From Struthio camelus (Eukaryota > Chordata > Aves > Struthioniformes > Struthionidae): DNA of 64,000 nt. Positions 26,318-39,600 of the stretch are shown here, in pieces. The position numbers and the translations under genes were made by a program. How positions within the stretch are numbered: the first letter of the stretch is position 1; the number at the start of each line of letters is the position of its first letter. Below the pieces are notes generated by a model that did no database searches, was not told the DNA's origin, and saw only the letters and a list, made by a program, of their open reading frames with translations. Where the stretch lies: positions 81,015,987 to 81,079,986 of the forward strand of contig NC_090942.1 of the NCBI RefSeq assembly GCF_040807025.1, in the 5' to 3' direction.

Positions 26318-27339
26318 GTAAGTACTTATGTTTTCAGCAGCTAGACAGGCTTGAGTATGTGTGGGCATACACACACATGTGTGAAAGAGAGAGATGAAAC
26401 ATTTGTTGGGAGCAAGCGTTTTGTAACCCAGCTCTCACTGTCTCGATCCTGAACTTCTCTTTCCAAACTTGGGCCTGTCTGAAACCTTCGCCATTCAGTC
26501 TGAAATCTTTCTTAAGACCAGAAGACTAGCACAGATCTCTGTTGGAGAGTGGGGGAAAGACAACAAAGAGGTTGTGCAGTTCATTGCATTCATAGGAAGT
26601 TGAGCACTTGACTGAATCTGAGAACTCAAACCGAAACTCTTGACTTGGCATTAAACTTCACATGCAAGTTGTTCCCTGTGAAGGGTGGGAAACGCTACAA
26701 CTCTGAGAGTTGTTGTAGGGAAAAAGGAATAATTGTTTTGAGTGAATATATAGAAGAACCTCCTGCATGAGCCCGTTAGTTGGAGCAGAGCTGGGGGTTT
26801 TCTCTATTAGAAATATAGGTGCTTGCACCCTTAGCTCCCTTCTTTAGCTGCCCCTTCTGCTCTGTGAAGGTGTACTCCCACACGGAGGACATGGAAACAG
26901 AGAGTTACCCAGATATGGTAAGAGTGTTCCAAAGACTGTGACTGAGCAAAGGGAGCTTAGCTCAGCAGCGGCCACAGGCCCTTCTCATAGCCTTGCCTCT
27001 TGTGTCACCCTCCCAGTGCTCTTGTATTACCATGTCTCCTAACCTGCAGGCCTAAATGCAAGTGTCACACTTGGTTTGCTTTTTTTCTCTCTCTGCTTCT
27101 CTCATTCAAATGCAAAAAAACCTGAAGAGCTTTTAGAGGAGATCCCCCCCAAAAACATCTCCTGAGCCTGAAGGAACAGCCTTGCGGTGAAGTGTGGGTT
27201 TTGTGTGTCTTCTCTTGCAATCGGGATCATGATTAGACTATAGTCTCTCTATATACTACTGAGAGATGCTCCACTGTCCCAATGAGATGGGGAAAGCAAG
27301 TATCACAAAAGTTTAACCAATCCTTATTCTTATTTTCAG

Positions 27340-27612
27340 ATCAAAAAGGACAAGACGTTCTATCAGCATTTTATAGACATGCTGTCCTACACCTTCTTCA
27401 AGAGGGTCACTGACCTAATCCTGGAGGATGTCTCAGCAGACTCAACAAGCAAGACAGAAGGCCAAATACAATGCACCAAAGTCGCCTTTACATTGGAAGT
27501 TGCCACCAGACTTACTGCTGTGGACAACCATCCCATGAACATGGTCCTGGGCTTTGGAATAAAATACCTCAGAGAACACTTCACACCTTGGATTCAGAAC
27601 CAGGGTGGCTGG
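27340..27612 (+). CDS. BCL2L14: BCL2L14 coding exon 4 (conserved C-terminal fold, BH2-like)
   Basis: Acceptor TTATTTTCAG, donor TGG|GTATGA; exactly 91 codons, phase 0 at both ends (residues 227-317). It holds the most conserved part of the protein, including NHPMNMVLGFGIKYLREHF and the BH2-like TPWIQNQGGW at 308-317. The W-x(5)-G-G-W pattern is the usual BH2 signature. No C-terminal membrane anchor follows, in agreement with the mammalian protein. An antisense open frame over this exon is a shadow. Confidence 0.96.
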
Positions 27613-28383
27613 GTATGAGTTGTCCTCCTTTGACTTATAGCCTAAGGCACCTAGGAGTAGCCTACTTTCACAAAACTAGAATGAGCCAGAGGCAAACCAA
27701 ACCAAAAAGGTATTCTTTAACACAGTGTGTGCTTATGCTGTGAAATTCTTTACTGCAAGAGGTTCTCTGTGCTGAAAGCTTTTTATTTGCATAGGCCCAA
27801 AAATCAATAGGAGAAATTCATGGAGGGCTATTAAATGCAAAACTATTCCTGGCCCAGGCAGCATCTCCCACCACAGATAGCTGAAGGCTGGGAGAAACAT
27901 GAGGAAACTTTACTACATGCTTGCCCTAATCTTATACTCCTCCCTAGAGGTCTGCTGCTGGCCATTTCTGGAGACAAGATGAAGTTTAGTAGTTCATAAA
28001 GTCAGCTTTATGTTGTGGTATGCTTCTGCTTCCTCTGTACATGAAGACATCCGTTTGTCTTCATGACCCTTTTCCAGAATTGGTTGTATAAGGTGTTCTT
28101 TTGCTAGCAGTGGTCTTGAGCTGCTGCCCTTTAAGGCTCGTTTGCCTGGACTTGTGGTGAGGCATTTGCAACGGAAATCCTAGTCGTTTTGTGCTTCATG
28201 AAGTGAATGAAAAACATTCAGTATCTGTAAAGTATATGTATGTCCATTGAAACAGATAGAATATGAGGATATCCAGTGATGTCATCATGAAATCCTACTG
28301 GAAAACCTGCTGACTGCAGATTTGAAAATATGCTGAGGTTCCTCATTGCTTCTATAATTGTAACTTATCTTCCTCTGTTACAG

Positions 28384-28425
28384 GAGAAGGCTTTGACTTT
28401 ACTGGATCAGGAAGAAATTGAATAA
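28384..28425 (+). CDS. BCL2L14: BCL2L14 terminal coding exon
   Basis: Acceptor CTCTGTTACAG. The first 13 codons read EKALTLLDQEEIE and are followed by a TAA stop at 28,423-28,425. The length and the ending (leucine-rich, then acidic) match the human C-terminus, EKILGISHEEVD. The 3' UTR continues in the same exon. Confidence 0.92.
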   Translation, partial: EKALTLLDQEEIE

Positions 28426-29770
28426 TCATGACTGCATTGATTCTTCAGGTTACATAAAGCCTTCAGGGAAGGAATATGCTGGATCTTACCACAACCCAGT
28501 GCCAGAATGATTACTTGCTATTTATTTTTATTTCCAAGGAAGGTTGCAATGTTGCTTGGCCAACTCTGATGGAAACTATTTCATATCCTTGAAATTGGTA
28601 TTGATGTAGAAGTGTAGACAAAGGCACTTTCAACTCCTCATGGAGCATTCAGCCCCATGGATAGTGACTTCAGGTCACTACCTTTCTGAGTACAGATGCT
28701 TCCCACTACTCTTATGGATGGCTGGGCAAATGGGAGGAAAATATCAAAGTGTGCAGTTAAGAATCATTGGACTGTGATCAACCAACAAGCAACTACGATG
28801 GGTGCTGCCAGCTTTGTGTGGTTCATAGTGGTGTCATCTGCTATCAGTCCCACTGTCCCTTAATAGGAGGTGCACCTACACACAGTACACCTATCAGTTT
28901 TCTCTCTCTTTCTCTCTTTCTCTGTTTAGATTTTCCAAAGGACTGATGCCATTTTATTTTTCTGGAAGGGACCGTGTAAGGAGGATAAGGGCTATTACTT
29001 CAATGCCTTCTCTGTTCTCCCAAGAAAATAGACTTGATCCATGTATAGATACTCCCCTTCAAACCATAGTGCAATAGGTGTTGGCTTCTACAGCACTGTT
29101 TTGTCCATTAATCTGGAAGATATGAGCGCTGTGCAAGCTTTGTAGTCCAAGAAATTTAGAATTTATCTTTCTGTGTTAGTTTTCGTCCATATTCAAAAGA
29201 AACTCCATGCTATGTGTAATCTCAGGGATTTCTCAGAAAACAGAGCTGCACCTTCAACTACTGAAAACAAATGATCTGGTTAGAGTTCTTGAATCTGAAC
29301 ATGGGGCAGAGGAAGGAATAACAGTGCATCATTTAGAGTAGCAATGTATGCCAGTGAAACTATTCACTATTTTGAGGCTGTTTTGTGCAGTGCGTTTTGC
29401 TACAGGGGCATTTGTGGCCCATTTGCCTGGTGACTACTGGATTTCCAACTTCTAGGAATCCCCAACGGAGAGAGAAAGAACTTGGAACGTCTGCTGAAGC
29501 TGTAAAATCATAATGTTGCTTCTTAATACATGATTTTCCAGTGCAAACTTAATGTTTCCTGAAAATACTCTCTACCTCTTAGTAAGATGTCCTTCCATTG
29601 CAGGTACTTGTTCTATGTGTACAAGTACGTTAACTGCAAAGACTGCATGAAAACTTATTCACAAATCATGAATTTGAATGAAAGTGATAAAAAGCATTTG
29701 AACTGGATATGCAAAATATGCAATGCCATAAAAGATGAGCATTTTTAATAAACCTTAAACTTTCAACTCA
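28426..29770 (+). other. BCL2L14: BCL2L14 3' UTR
   Basis: About 1.34 kb of non-coding sequence from the stop codon to the first good polyadenylation signal. It contains a CT-rich run at about 28,899-28,926. The 3' limit is inferred from the AATAAA at 29,747 and may vary by a few tens of bases. Confidence 0.75.
29747..29752 (+). terminator. BCL2L14: BCL2L14 poly(A) signal AATAAA
   Basis: A canonical AATAAA followed within 30-65 bases by a TG-rich stretch (TTTGGACGTGTATGTGTG, about 29,797-29,815), the usual downstream element. Cleavage is expected near 29,765-29,775. Confidence 0.8.
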
Positions 29771-30309
29771 TTATGCATAGCAGACTCTGCCTCTGGTTTG
29801 GACGTGTATGTGTGAGGCAAAAGACAGAGAAGACGGAAGTGAGTCAGCTTTGTTTCCCTTGAATACCTGATATATGTCTAGACTTCAAGTCTTGTCAGTT
29901 TTTGAGAAGAGCATACGCACTTTCTGATCACTTCAGATGTCCCCAAAGGGAGGATGAATTTGGGAGAGAGGCAAGTGCTTACCCAAAAGTTCAAAAAGTG
30001 CTGTGCCTGTCCTTGCTTCTCTGCCCCGACACCTTTTTCTTATGGAAAAATATTGTAAAACAATGGTCATAATCCAAAATATCATACATTAAATTGCTGA
30101 AGGCTATGACAAAACTTGATGCACAGAGGTCAAGGAGAAGCAGTAGTAATTTAAGGCTGAGAAGCCCTAATCCTGCTACAGGTTCATAACATAGGAAAGG
30201 CCCTACTAGAGCTCACAGCAGTAACGGTCTTTTTCCCTGTGCTGGACTATGGCTGCTCCTGTTCCTGTTTTGTGAACAAACAAGGAGTGCTAGCCTTCCT
30301 CACGCTGGA

Positions 30310-30332
30310 GGCTGCTGGCTGCTGGCTGCTGC
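30310..30332. repeat. GGCTGCT heptamer run
   Basis: Three tandem GGCTGCT units followed by a partial one. A minor microsatellite-like tract. Confidence 0.85.
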
Positions 30333-33300
30333 TCTATTATAAATTTAATTGATTTCTAAAACAAGCTTATTAGTTAGATCTTGGCTCTGAAGAACTAGAC
30401 GTTATTCCATTTTAATTACACTGAGGCTGTACTTGGTTTGCTGATGCGTACCAGTTTGCAATTAGCAGGGCAGTAGCTTATGGATTTTACTTTTAAATTT
30501 TCTTGGCTGGAATAACAGTCTGCTATTTAGCAAGGTGCAAAGTTTGTGTTTGTGTGTGCGGTTTTGAAGCTGCAGGTTTAGCAGCCCTAAGCCCACACCT
30601 GCCTCTCATCTCTGGTTTGGTACTGCAGGGCCAGTTTCATGCCAAGGACGGAGCCAACAGCCACATAGACTGGCCTGAATGGGAATGTGAAAACTAGCCA
30701 TCTAAGAAAAGATACTCAGCTGTTCTTTATTTTCCTCTGTATTTCTGGGTTGTTAAGAGGGCCTTTTTTCAGTAGCAGTACGGGCCAGCATAGGAAATCA
30801 GCCAAGTGAGCTGTTTCTTATTTAGATATCCTTTCGTTTGTCATCCACATCAGTTAGACTTTAAGAGCACTCTACTCCTTTTATGGCAGAGATCTGTGGT
30901 AGCCTTTTTGCTGGAATGAAGGCTTTGGTTTATTGTAAGAGCAGTCAGCAAAGCTGAACACCAAGTTGTTGCCGCTGCTGCTGGCTGGCATTAATTAACA
31001 AAATTGTACTACTGGCCCAGGCAGCCTTTGTTTTATTGTCTTTTTTTTTAAATCCATGATGACTAAGCTAGTGCAATAAAAATGTGTACAGGCGTGCGTG
31101 GAAGTGGAGGGAATGCTGTGAAGGGCCCTGACTGTCCATGCCTTCACTTTACTTCAATCTCTCCCAAGAAGTCCACCTCTACATTTAGCTGTAGGTCCCT
31201 CTGGTGCCAATTTGGGAAGTTACTGTAAAAGACAGAGCAGCTTTGCGTTAAACCAAAAACTATGACTTGGGATTTTTATTACTGTATATCTAACCAAACC
31301 AGTATCATGCTATTTGTTGTAGCAGCAGTTTTAATCTGAACGTGAAGCTGATTTCACTGTGCTTTAAGGTCACGAGGACTGAGTTTAGCCATCTACAGAT
31401 GGTGCCAGGATTTATTTCTTAAGAACGGTACAAGAATCCTGTAGCTCCCTTCTGCAGCACATTAAAGCAAGTCAGTCCAGCAGAGTAGCCTGTGTTAGCA
31501 CCAGATATTGCTATCCCAGTCTCTGAGAGCCGAGGTTCCCACTGCAAAGGGGACTTGCCACTCCTGCCATTCCCCAGAGCAAGTTAGGCCTACTGCAGTT
31601 TCTTGTGGGGTGGCTAAAGCATGAGATAAGAACATCCTGCTGTCCATGAATACATAATGTTGCACAAATTTGCTAGTCCCTGGCTCGTGGCCACAGTGCC
31701 TGTTGCTCCAGTAAGTAACCAAGGGGAGGTAGAAATGGTAGTAAGCACGCTGGAGCCTTCTCCTAAAAACAAACATTTCCCTTATCTTTGCCATAGCTGT
31801 TGCAGGGCTGGGTTTCTTTTGGCTCTCATAAAATGCTGGAAGAGCGGCATGTGCCAAAAGAGGCTAGTAAGATACTATGTAGGCACAAACAGAGGTCTTG
31901 GATCTTCTCATCGCATTGTAGGTCTCAGTCTCTTAAAATTTGATTCTCCTTTCTCTCCTTCCTACAGGTGAAGGGTGTGCTACCAATATATGCATTTCAG
32001 GAGACAGAAGGTTGGCAGAAAGTGAACTACAGTGAAGCAATGAGGGGAATAACTCAATAGATTCCACTCTCCTAAAAGTAGAGTTACTGTTTATGACTTA
32101 TCTGCTAAAAAAGCTCACAATCTAAAACAAGCTCAGGGATAAAAGTTCACGGCTGGGATGTTGTAGTGTGAATGAAGGGCGAGAAGCAAGCAGAGAGCAT
32201 TGAAGCTGAGTGCCTTGCTTGTTTGTTAATCTGTGGCTGTGATGCTTTTGCCAAGGATGGTGTTAACTCCAGAAGGGAGGCAGGAACTAGCCGTGCTGCA
32301 TGATCCCTAGCATGATAGGTTGTGAGGTGGAGTTTGGAGATCTTCTTGGATTGGAACAACTGCAGTCCTTCCTAATCAACCAACAGGGAAGTTTTCTCCT
32401 GTGGCCCATGACTTACTCCACTGCAGAGCTGCCAAAACAAAAAGCTTTTGTCTGTGCAGATCCATGAGTGATGTGTTTCCCTGCCTGGGGTGGCAGAAAT
32501 GAGGGGCTGCAAAGAGATTTCTTGGTGGAGTCAGCATGTTTGCTACTCAATTTCATGATAATCTTCCCTTCCTCTTTCTCCTCCAAGGACACTTTTGGCA
32601 GACTTGTGCCAAACTTCAATCTGGCTGCTTCCCTTGACAGATCTGAAAAGTGGTAGTGGGAGAGACTTGCTCCAATGAGGAAAGGGCTGTTTTTCAGTAC
32701 ACTCCCATAGACTTGAAGGTAGATGCTCACTTCACAGCTTCAGGTGTGGTGTGCAAGAGGCAGGCAGATAGGCAAGAACAGCACACAAACGAAGTGACAG
32801 TCTCTCTCTCAAGGAGAGTCTTAGTGAGTATTAAATAATTGAGACTATATTTGCACTTATTAATAAGACAGTAAGCCAAATAAGATGCCAGGAAAGCTCC
32901 AGAAACTTTATGGAGCAGGAGAGCACTAAGCTAAGTATGGAAAGGGAGAAAAAGGTCCCAAATCCACAGGTAAGAGATGCTAGCGGAGAACCCACCAGCC
33001 ACTCAGGGCAGTGCAGAGGAGGCACAGTCAAAGTGACAGGCAGCTGGTTGAATGTGCCCCATGTTTCTAGGTTTGGCCACTTCCGCGATTGTTCCTGTGG
33101 GCTTTGTGCAACTCCTTGCTGGTTTTGTTTCCTACTTCCAGTGTGGCATGTGGAATGCAAATGGGGGGATACCAATGGGAACTCATTTTTTTCCCTAGGT
33201 CAGGAACAGATCCATGAAGGAGAGGTGGGCTTGACTCCATGTGGTCCCCTGCTCTCTGCAGGAGTCTGCCACATACAATGGTCTGCATCCTGATGTCCGG

Positions 33301-33405
33301 GAACATCTGCTACTGCAGTGGTTCTGCTTTATATACCTTTTATGCACAGCACTGAAATGGAAAATTTGGATTGTTTCCTGTTCCGAATGAGGCAGTTGAG
33401 GGATC

Positions 33406-33462
33406 TAGGGATTTGAACCTGGCTTTTCTTGCATGCCAGCTAACTGTTCTAGCCACTGTAGG
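33406..33462 (+). repeat. MIR/tRNA-SINE-like fragment
   Basis: The stretch GGGATTTGAACCTGG, then CATGCCAGCTAACTG, then TTCTAGCCACTG follows the order of the 3' half of MIR-type SINEs (GGATTCGAACCCAGG ... CTCTAACCACTG). It is diverged and partial. Confidence 0.55.
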
Positions 33463-36400
33463 TCCTATACCCCTCCAAAGCCTGAAACACTATATCCAGC
33501 AGACATCTGCTAGGTTGGGGTATTTGCTAGGCAGGCAAGAGGATACCCTATGCAAAGGAGCTTAGCACCATGCAGACTGAGATGGCTCTTCTTACGCCTA
33601 CTGACAGAAATGTAGGCAAGTATGGGACTTTGTTGTATTAAGCAATACTTGAATGATATCTTTGGTGATGTCAGTGGTGCCTAAATATTCACTGTAGATA
33701 CCTGTAACTCAAAATCTTTAAGTGAATCAGAGGCAGTGATATAAACCATGATGAGGATACATGACAACTAAGGTGGTAAGAAATCTCACAGCCTAGCTGC
33801 CCTTGCAAACTAAGAAGGCATGCTGTGTAGGAAATGCAGCAAACACTGCTCTCTGGCTTTATCTAGAGCCTTTATTAAACCGCTGCAATGCACGCACACA
33901 CAAACAGCGAGTGCTGTGGTATGAGCCAAGTGTGTCTGGCTTCACCTTTGTGTGACTTTACGGTTTAGGGAAGGCGCCTTCTCGTGAGCACCTGGGTGAC
34001 ACAGCTTTTCTGCAAGGTGGTAGACACAAGGATTGCTCCAGGCATTATCGTTGGTTTAAGGCATCAAAGACAAGGTGAGGGCAACCCCGTGATCGACCTT
34101 CTCTGGTAAAGCTGGAGGTGGCTATTAATAGCAGCCAAGTCTAGTGCTTTGTGTTGCCAATCCCAACGTCAAAAGCCCTGAGTTAGCTCCCCAACCTCTC
34201 ACAGAAGAAAATCTTAAAGATTAACCCCCTTCAGTGGCATTCTGGCTTTTTCAAAATTTTTGTGGAGGCTGGGTGTCATATTTGCCTTCTGCTTTTTATC
34301 TTTTTGGGTAAATACAGATCACATTGTTGCTTTCTCTCCAGAAAAGGTTTTTAAGTGAAAGTTGAGCTCTCCAATCCCACCCTCTCCAGGAGCTGGGGAC
34401 TAAGGAAAATGTTGACCATCGTGTAAAAAACACAGCACTTAAGACTATTGTAAACATACTGGAGTACTTTTAGAGAAGAGATATCCTTAGAAGAGATGAT
34501 GCCATAGCAAAAACATGCTGTATGAACAGGGTGCACTGACAGATGTTTTTGTGGGTTCTTTTTTTTTGTTCAACCTGGTGCTCACAAAATGGGAGATTAG
34601 CTCTTTTGCCAAGGAGGGTGAGTATTTGCCACCACCTCCTCGCACAGCCTGCCTAAAGCTCTCGTCGTAGAGCTCTTTTGTCACTGCCTAGAGTTTTGTT
34701 AATGGCATGAAGGCATGCATCTGTAACACCGTTTGGGTTCCTTGGGTGATTATTACCAAAATACAGGACATAATTAGTTCTGCTTTCACTGTGGCCAGCT
34801 GGGGTAACTGTTACTGTACTCTCCCAGCTAATGAAGGGCACTCTGAAGGTTACTGACCAGGAGAGGACCTGCACAGGCTCGAGCGATGGGGACCTATGCA
34901 GCCAAAGAGGAGACCCAGGTTTAGCCATAAAAGCATACAAGTTAAAAAAAGAAAAAAAAAAAGAAGTTTAAAAGTTTAAACAGCTGACTTCAAACCTGAA
35001 ACCCAGGTATAGTTCGAGTAGATCTCAAAATATCTATTAGATCCCAAATTCTCCCTGAACATGGGTTTCTGACACGTAAGGACAGAGCGAACACCCCAGA
35101 AAAGGGCTAGGAAGTGCATGTGCCTGTGGAATGGTCGCTCAGCCCAACCTCTTCCTTTTTTTGGCAGCTTTGTCTGCTGCTAACACCCAGGCACCTGTTC
35201 CCACCTCCCTTGCAGCCTCCCTGCTGGGGACGGGCGCATGGTGGTGTCCAGCCAGCTCTACTGAAGCAGCAAGGAGCTTCCTGCGGATGAAGGGAAACTC
35301 ACTCCTAAAAACAATAACAAACAAGCAAACAATGCTGGCAAACCAGGCCCGTGCATGTGCTCCGGCGAGCCTTGGTGTGAAACGATGTGTAAAAGCATTA
35401 GCGAGGAAGAGGGCAGAGTTCAGTGCTGAGGTCAGAGCTCTGGTTTTAATTAAGGCAAATACGCGGCAGGAAAGACAATATCCCATTATTGAGTGGGTAG
35501 TGGCTGTCATGTTAGAGGCAATGTCTGCATTCAATTAAAGGAGGCAAATTAGCCTCTAGTGCCAGAAGAAAAACCAAAATAAGAGCCAGTTTGATGGACC
35601 AAAATTAAATGTGAGACGGGAAGAATTTACCCTCCCCACAAAAATGCTTGGAATACGCACTGGAAAGAAACTTCAAGAAATGCATGGAAAGGCTTTGAAG
35701 GGGAGTGACTCACTATTACTTTGAAGATGAAGTTTTCTTTTTACTTTATGCTTTTAAAAAAGGTTTTAAGATTCATAAACTGTATTTTGCTCTAACTGGG
35801 GGGGGGGTGGGGAGGAGCTGGGATCATTTTTCTTCTCCCCACTGCCTCAAATGGTACCAAGCAAGCTACTTATCCCCTGTGCTGGGTCCTTCAAGAATGA
35901 TACCCCACATCCCATATAGGGCAGGGGTTTTTGTCCCCAGCAGTGAGAGCAGCAAGTGAGCAGCTTGGACAGGCTATAAGACAAAGCAGTGAAAACATGC
36001 AGATATATCCCTATGGACACCAAGACCAGGGTGTCTCATATGGGGAAGAGCGTCAGGGAAACCTGCAAATCACTGCAATTACCAGCATGAAATGCCCCAT
36101 TTCCTCTGCTACTGCTAATGTTTTTCAAAAGAAGGAGTTGGAAGGTGTCATATTATTTTATCTTCCAGTAGACACTCAGCCAAAACAGGCTGATAACCAC
36201 TGTGGCAACAAATTTGCTGTTGATAGCATGCAATGGAGTCTGCAGTTCAGTCATGATGATTCTGTACTTACATTATCAAGTGTCTCAGCATGAAAATAAG
36301 TCAGCTAATTACCTTACGGCCTCAGGGTCTGTCTCCCTAGAAGTCCAAGGACTGATAAAAATTGGTACTCTTATAGCTCTTACAGCAATGAGTATTTGAC

Positions 36401-36573
36401 TGTGGTGGTTCCCAAGATGACAAGGCTGATGGGCTGTCAGCTTCTTTGTGCACATACAGAGATAAAACAATGCATTAAAAAAAAAAATCCTGTATATGTA
36501 TTTGTTCTCAAAAAAATTGTAATGGCAAAAGTAGAGGCAACTGTAATTGAAAATAGGTATTGAGCTCTTCTAG

Positions 36574-36607
36574 GTTCATATAAAAAACAAGTTCATATAA
36601 AAAACAT
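36574..36607. repeat. 17-bp tandem duplication
   Basis: GTTCATATAAAAAACAA is followed directly by GTTCATATAAAAAACAT. Two copies, one mismatch. Confidence 0.95.
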
Positions 36608-39600
36608 CTCTTAAAGATATAAAAGATGCATCAGATCACTAATCTATCCTGTTTGGAAGAATCATTAAATATAAAACTAGCATCACAGTTGTAATGCATT
36701 ACTGACACTTTGAGGGAGAGGAATAGACTCCTACTCTCGATGATGCACGTGAAATTCAATTCCTTCTAAGGAATTTTGGGCTTAAAGTAGTAAAGCACCT
36801 TCGGGCAGAGGGGGGTGGATCTTCATATTTAACATGATCCTTGCTCACACTGCTTTTTTAATTTTCCCCAAACTCTTATATGTCACAAAATAACATAGGA
36901 AAAGAGCTGTCCAGAGATCATTTCAAATACAAAGTGGTCTCATGCAACTATGTAATAAAACAGAGTGATTTGCCAAAAATAACCCCCCTCTCTGAAACAC
37001 GCTTTTTCATTACTTAAAGTTGGCTCCTAGTGGCCTACTGGAGTCAGGAGACCAAATCCACCAAGTACCTGGTTACAGCAGCAGCAGCTAATCATGCGCA
37101 AGAGCAAGACGAATACCCGGTAATTGAGAACAAATGTTGAAGGCCTCCAAGAACCTGCAGTAAATTATGAATCTGAATCACCAAGCCCTGTTAGTTCTGC
37201 AGGTGCTTCACCCGTTGCCTTTTACAGTCATGGAAAGAGATAGGTTTTATTACTAACATCAAATTAATTCAAGGAAGCTAGCAGTAGGGATCTGAGGATC
37301 ACTTCTCTTGTCTCTCTACTTGCTTCTCCTTTTTTGGAGCCATCTAAAGTTGCAGGATGATTCAAACAGCACATGCGAAGAGAGCAAAACATGCACAAAG
37401 TAAAAGGACCAAAGTCCCTTGAAACGGCAGAAAAAACAGCTCTCCCTTTCTCACCTATTCCCCCTTCACTCTGCACTGGCACACAGAAACACACCTTCTC
37501 CAAAGACTCGAAAAAATGAAGAGCAACCCTTTCTGTGCTGCTTAACAAACAAATTTCCTTCACATTATGACTGACTAGCCCATACCTGTGTCTAACTTTA
37601 GAGTTTGGCTATTTTTTTTTTTTTTTAGGGAGGCGGAGGGATGTGAATGGAGGAGCCAGTTAAGATCTCTAACCTCACAGAGGAGCAGGTCAGGACCCAG
37701 CTGAATCCGCTGTCGCGCAAGCGTGTATCACACATCTTCAGTTGAGGCCACTCAGCTGAGAGGCACGCAGACAGTGGCCACCATCAACGTTCATGCTTGG
37801 AGTAACATGAAAACAAGGGAGCTGAGGCATTTTGGGGAGGCAGGCAAGATACAGAGGCACTGTGCGACGCGTGGAGAGGGTGGGAGGGCTGTGCACTGGA
37901 AGGACTGGATAGAGAAATGCATTAAAAAAAAACAGTCTTCATTATTACTGCTGCTCATGCGACAACTTCTTATTAGAAGTATCTGAAAGTGTTTTTCTTT
38001 CATAAAGCAGTTCATGCCGCTCAGCTGTGCTTCAGAACAGCACCACCACAGCAAAGGGTCAGCACCTTAATGCTGCAGTGGCGAAGTTGCTCAAAACATC
38101 CTCATGATGGAAAGGGAAAAGTGGTGTAGAAGGAGGAATCAGTTTCTGTTTCCAGCAAACAGAGGATGCTTGAAAAAGGTGAAGTTAGGAAAAATACATC
38201 AATGGATTTTTTTGTAAGCATCTATTACTTCCTGAGCAATTTTAATAAAAAAATCATTTACAAATTCTCCTCCTGTCCACAGTAGGGGTCATTTTCTTAT
38301 CCTTTCTTCCTTTGCTTTTCAGCATAGGGCATATTTGCATAAAGTCTGGATCTTTATCTCCTCAGTTCACCTGCTGCTGACTTCCCACCTAGAGTCAAAT
38401 AACCGTGTCAGCAATACTGTGCTCCCTGCCACAGCAAGCGATTGCGATTTCACAGCCAGGACAAAGGCTGCTTCAGTCAGGGAACATGCTGCAAAAGCAC
38501 ATGAAATGCCCTGGAAAGCCACAAGCTGGTTTTCAATAGACGGTTCATGTAATAAGGACCAAGGGAGATGAAGCACAGGAAGCAGACAGTGCGCAAGCAC
38601 CGCAGGCATGAGTTTTTTACAACACTTTCCATAAGTGTCAATAGGTCTAAGCAAGATGCTGCACCAAGGCTCATTGGAAGGGGACGCCTCAGATGAGACA
38701 AAGGGCTCACAGCGCACGAGGTTGCCTGCGCGGATTCGCGGTGCCCTGTTCGTGTCCTCCTGTTGACATCTCTTCCTGGGTCTGGCCTGCTCTTCTCCAG
38801 CCAGCCCCAAATGCTGGCAACTGGTAACTTTTGATAGCATGATAGTGCCTTGAACCTTTAATTATAAAAAATGCAGTCATGGCAGTACAGAGGAAGGATT
38901 AGCTGACCCCATGAGAAAGCTCTTACAATCCCCCATCAGAAGACGGAGGCAAAGGGGCTCCAAGCAGTGATGTTTTCTAACTCACTAGGTTACAATCCTA
39001 ATTTGTAAGCTGTTGCTCCACTCTTGAGGACATGAAGGAAACACGGCTTGCTTACTGTGAAGCCAAACGAGTCAGATGAGAAGGATCTGAATAGAAAACA
39101 GCTCATCTCGCCAGATTATCCCTGGCTCCCTCAGCTGCAAAGCTCTGCCTTTCTCCCCTGCCCCATGTGCAGCCAACTTTGCTGAGGTGCCAGGAGGAAG
39201 GCAGCCGCACCAATGCTCCTCCAAGCTCCCTTCAGGGCAGCATCTTCATTTCAGGGGTATCTTCTCTTCCTCCTCTTAAGACTACACAGAGGCACAGAGA
39301 AACACAGTTCTTCTCCAAGGCCACAAAATCAGCCAAGCTGCTCACATGGACCAAAGTGTCCACACCTGCACCTATCCAGCTCTGGTACCTTCCTGCCATT
39401 CACCTCACCTCACATCCCACTGTCTGCCACACAGTCTGTGACTCTCCTTCCCGCTTCTTCATTCCCTCTGTTAGTTTTCCTAGTGCCCGGGGTACAAGCA
39501 CTTGGCTCTGCTGTCTCAGACTCTATGCTCAGACCAACATCCAGCCTTAGCTCTTGTTATACCCTCATCTGATCATACCATTTTGATGTGCATTTCCTGA

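Larger units (their letters stand above)
21890..29770 (+). other. BCL2L14: BCL2L14 (Bcl-G) gene, coding exons to poly(A) site
   Basis: Five coding exons at 21,890-22,339, 25,148-25,312, 26,250-26,317, 27,340-27,612 and 28,384-28,425 join with matching phases at GT-AG introns into a 330-codon frame; human Bcl-G(L) is 327 aa. The order of recognisable blocks matches the human protein: an acidic N-terminal EEIPLEDDE motif, a variable middle, a BH3-like helix with SGDQLEEK, then NHPMNMVLGFG and a BH2-like PWIQNQGGW. BCL2L14 is an atypical BCL2-family protein; in mammals pro-apoptotic activity has been reported for its short form, and other work questions this role. The coding start has only 5 nt of leader in its exon, so one or more 5' untranslated exons lie upstream and were not located. 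The gene converges on LRP6, as in other vertebrates. Confidence 0.95.

Noticed and set aside
38367-38840. A 157-codon minus-strand frame in the intergenic region
   Set aside because: No recognisable domain, no promoter or splice context; probably chance in a G+C-richer patch.
39240-39345. Possible MIR fragment (CAGAGGCACAGAGAAACACA)
   Set aside because: Similarity is limited to a purine-rich string that is common by chance.
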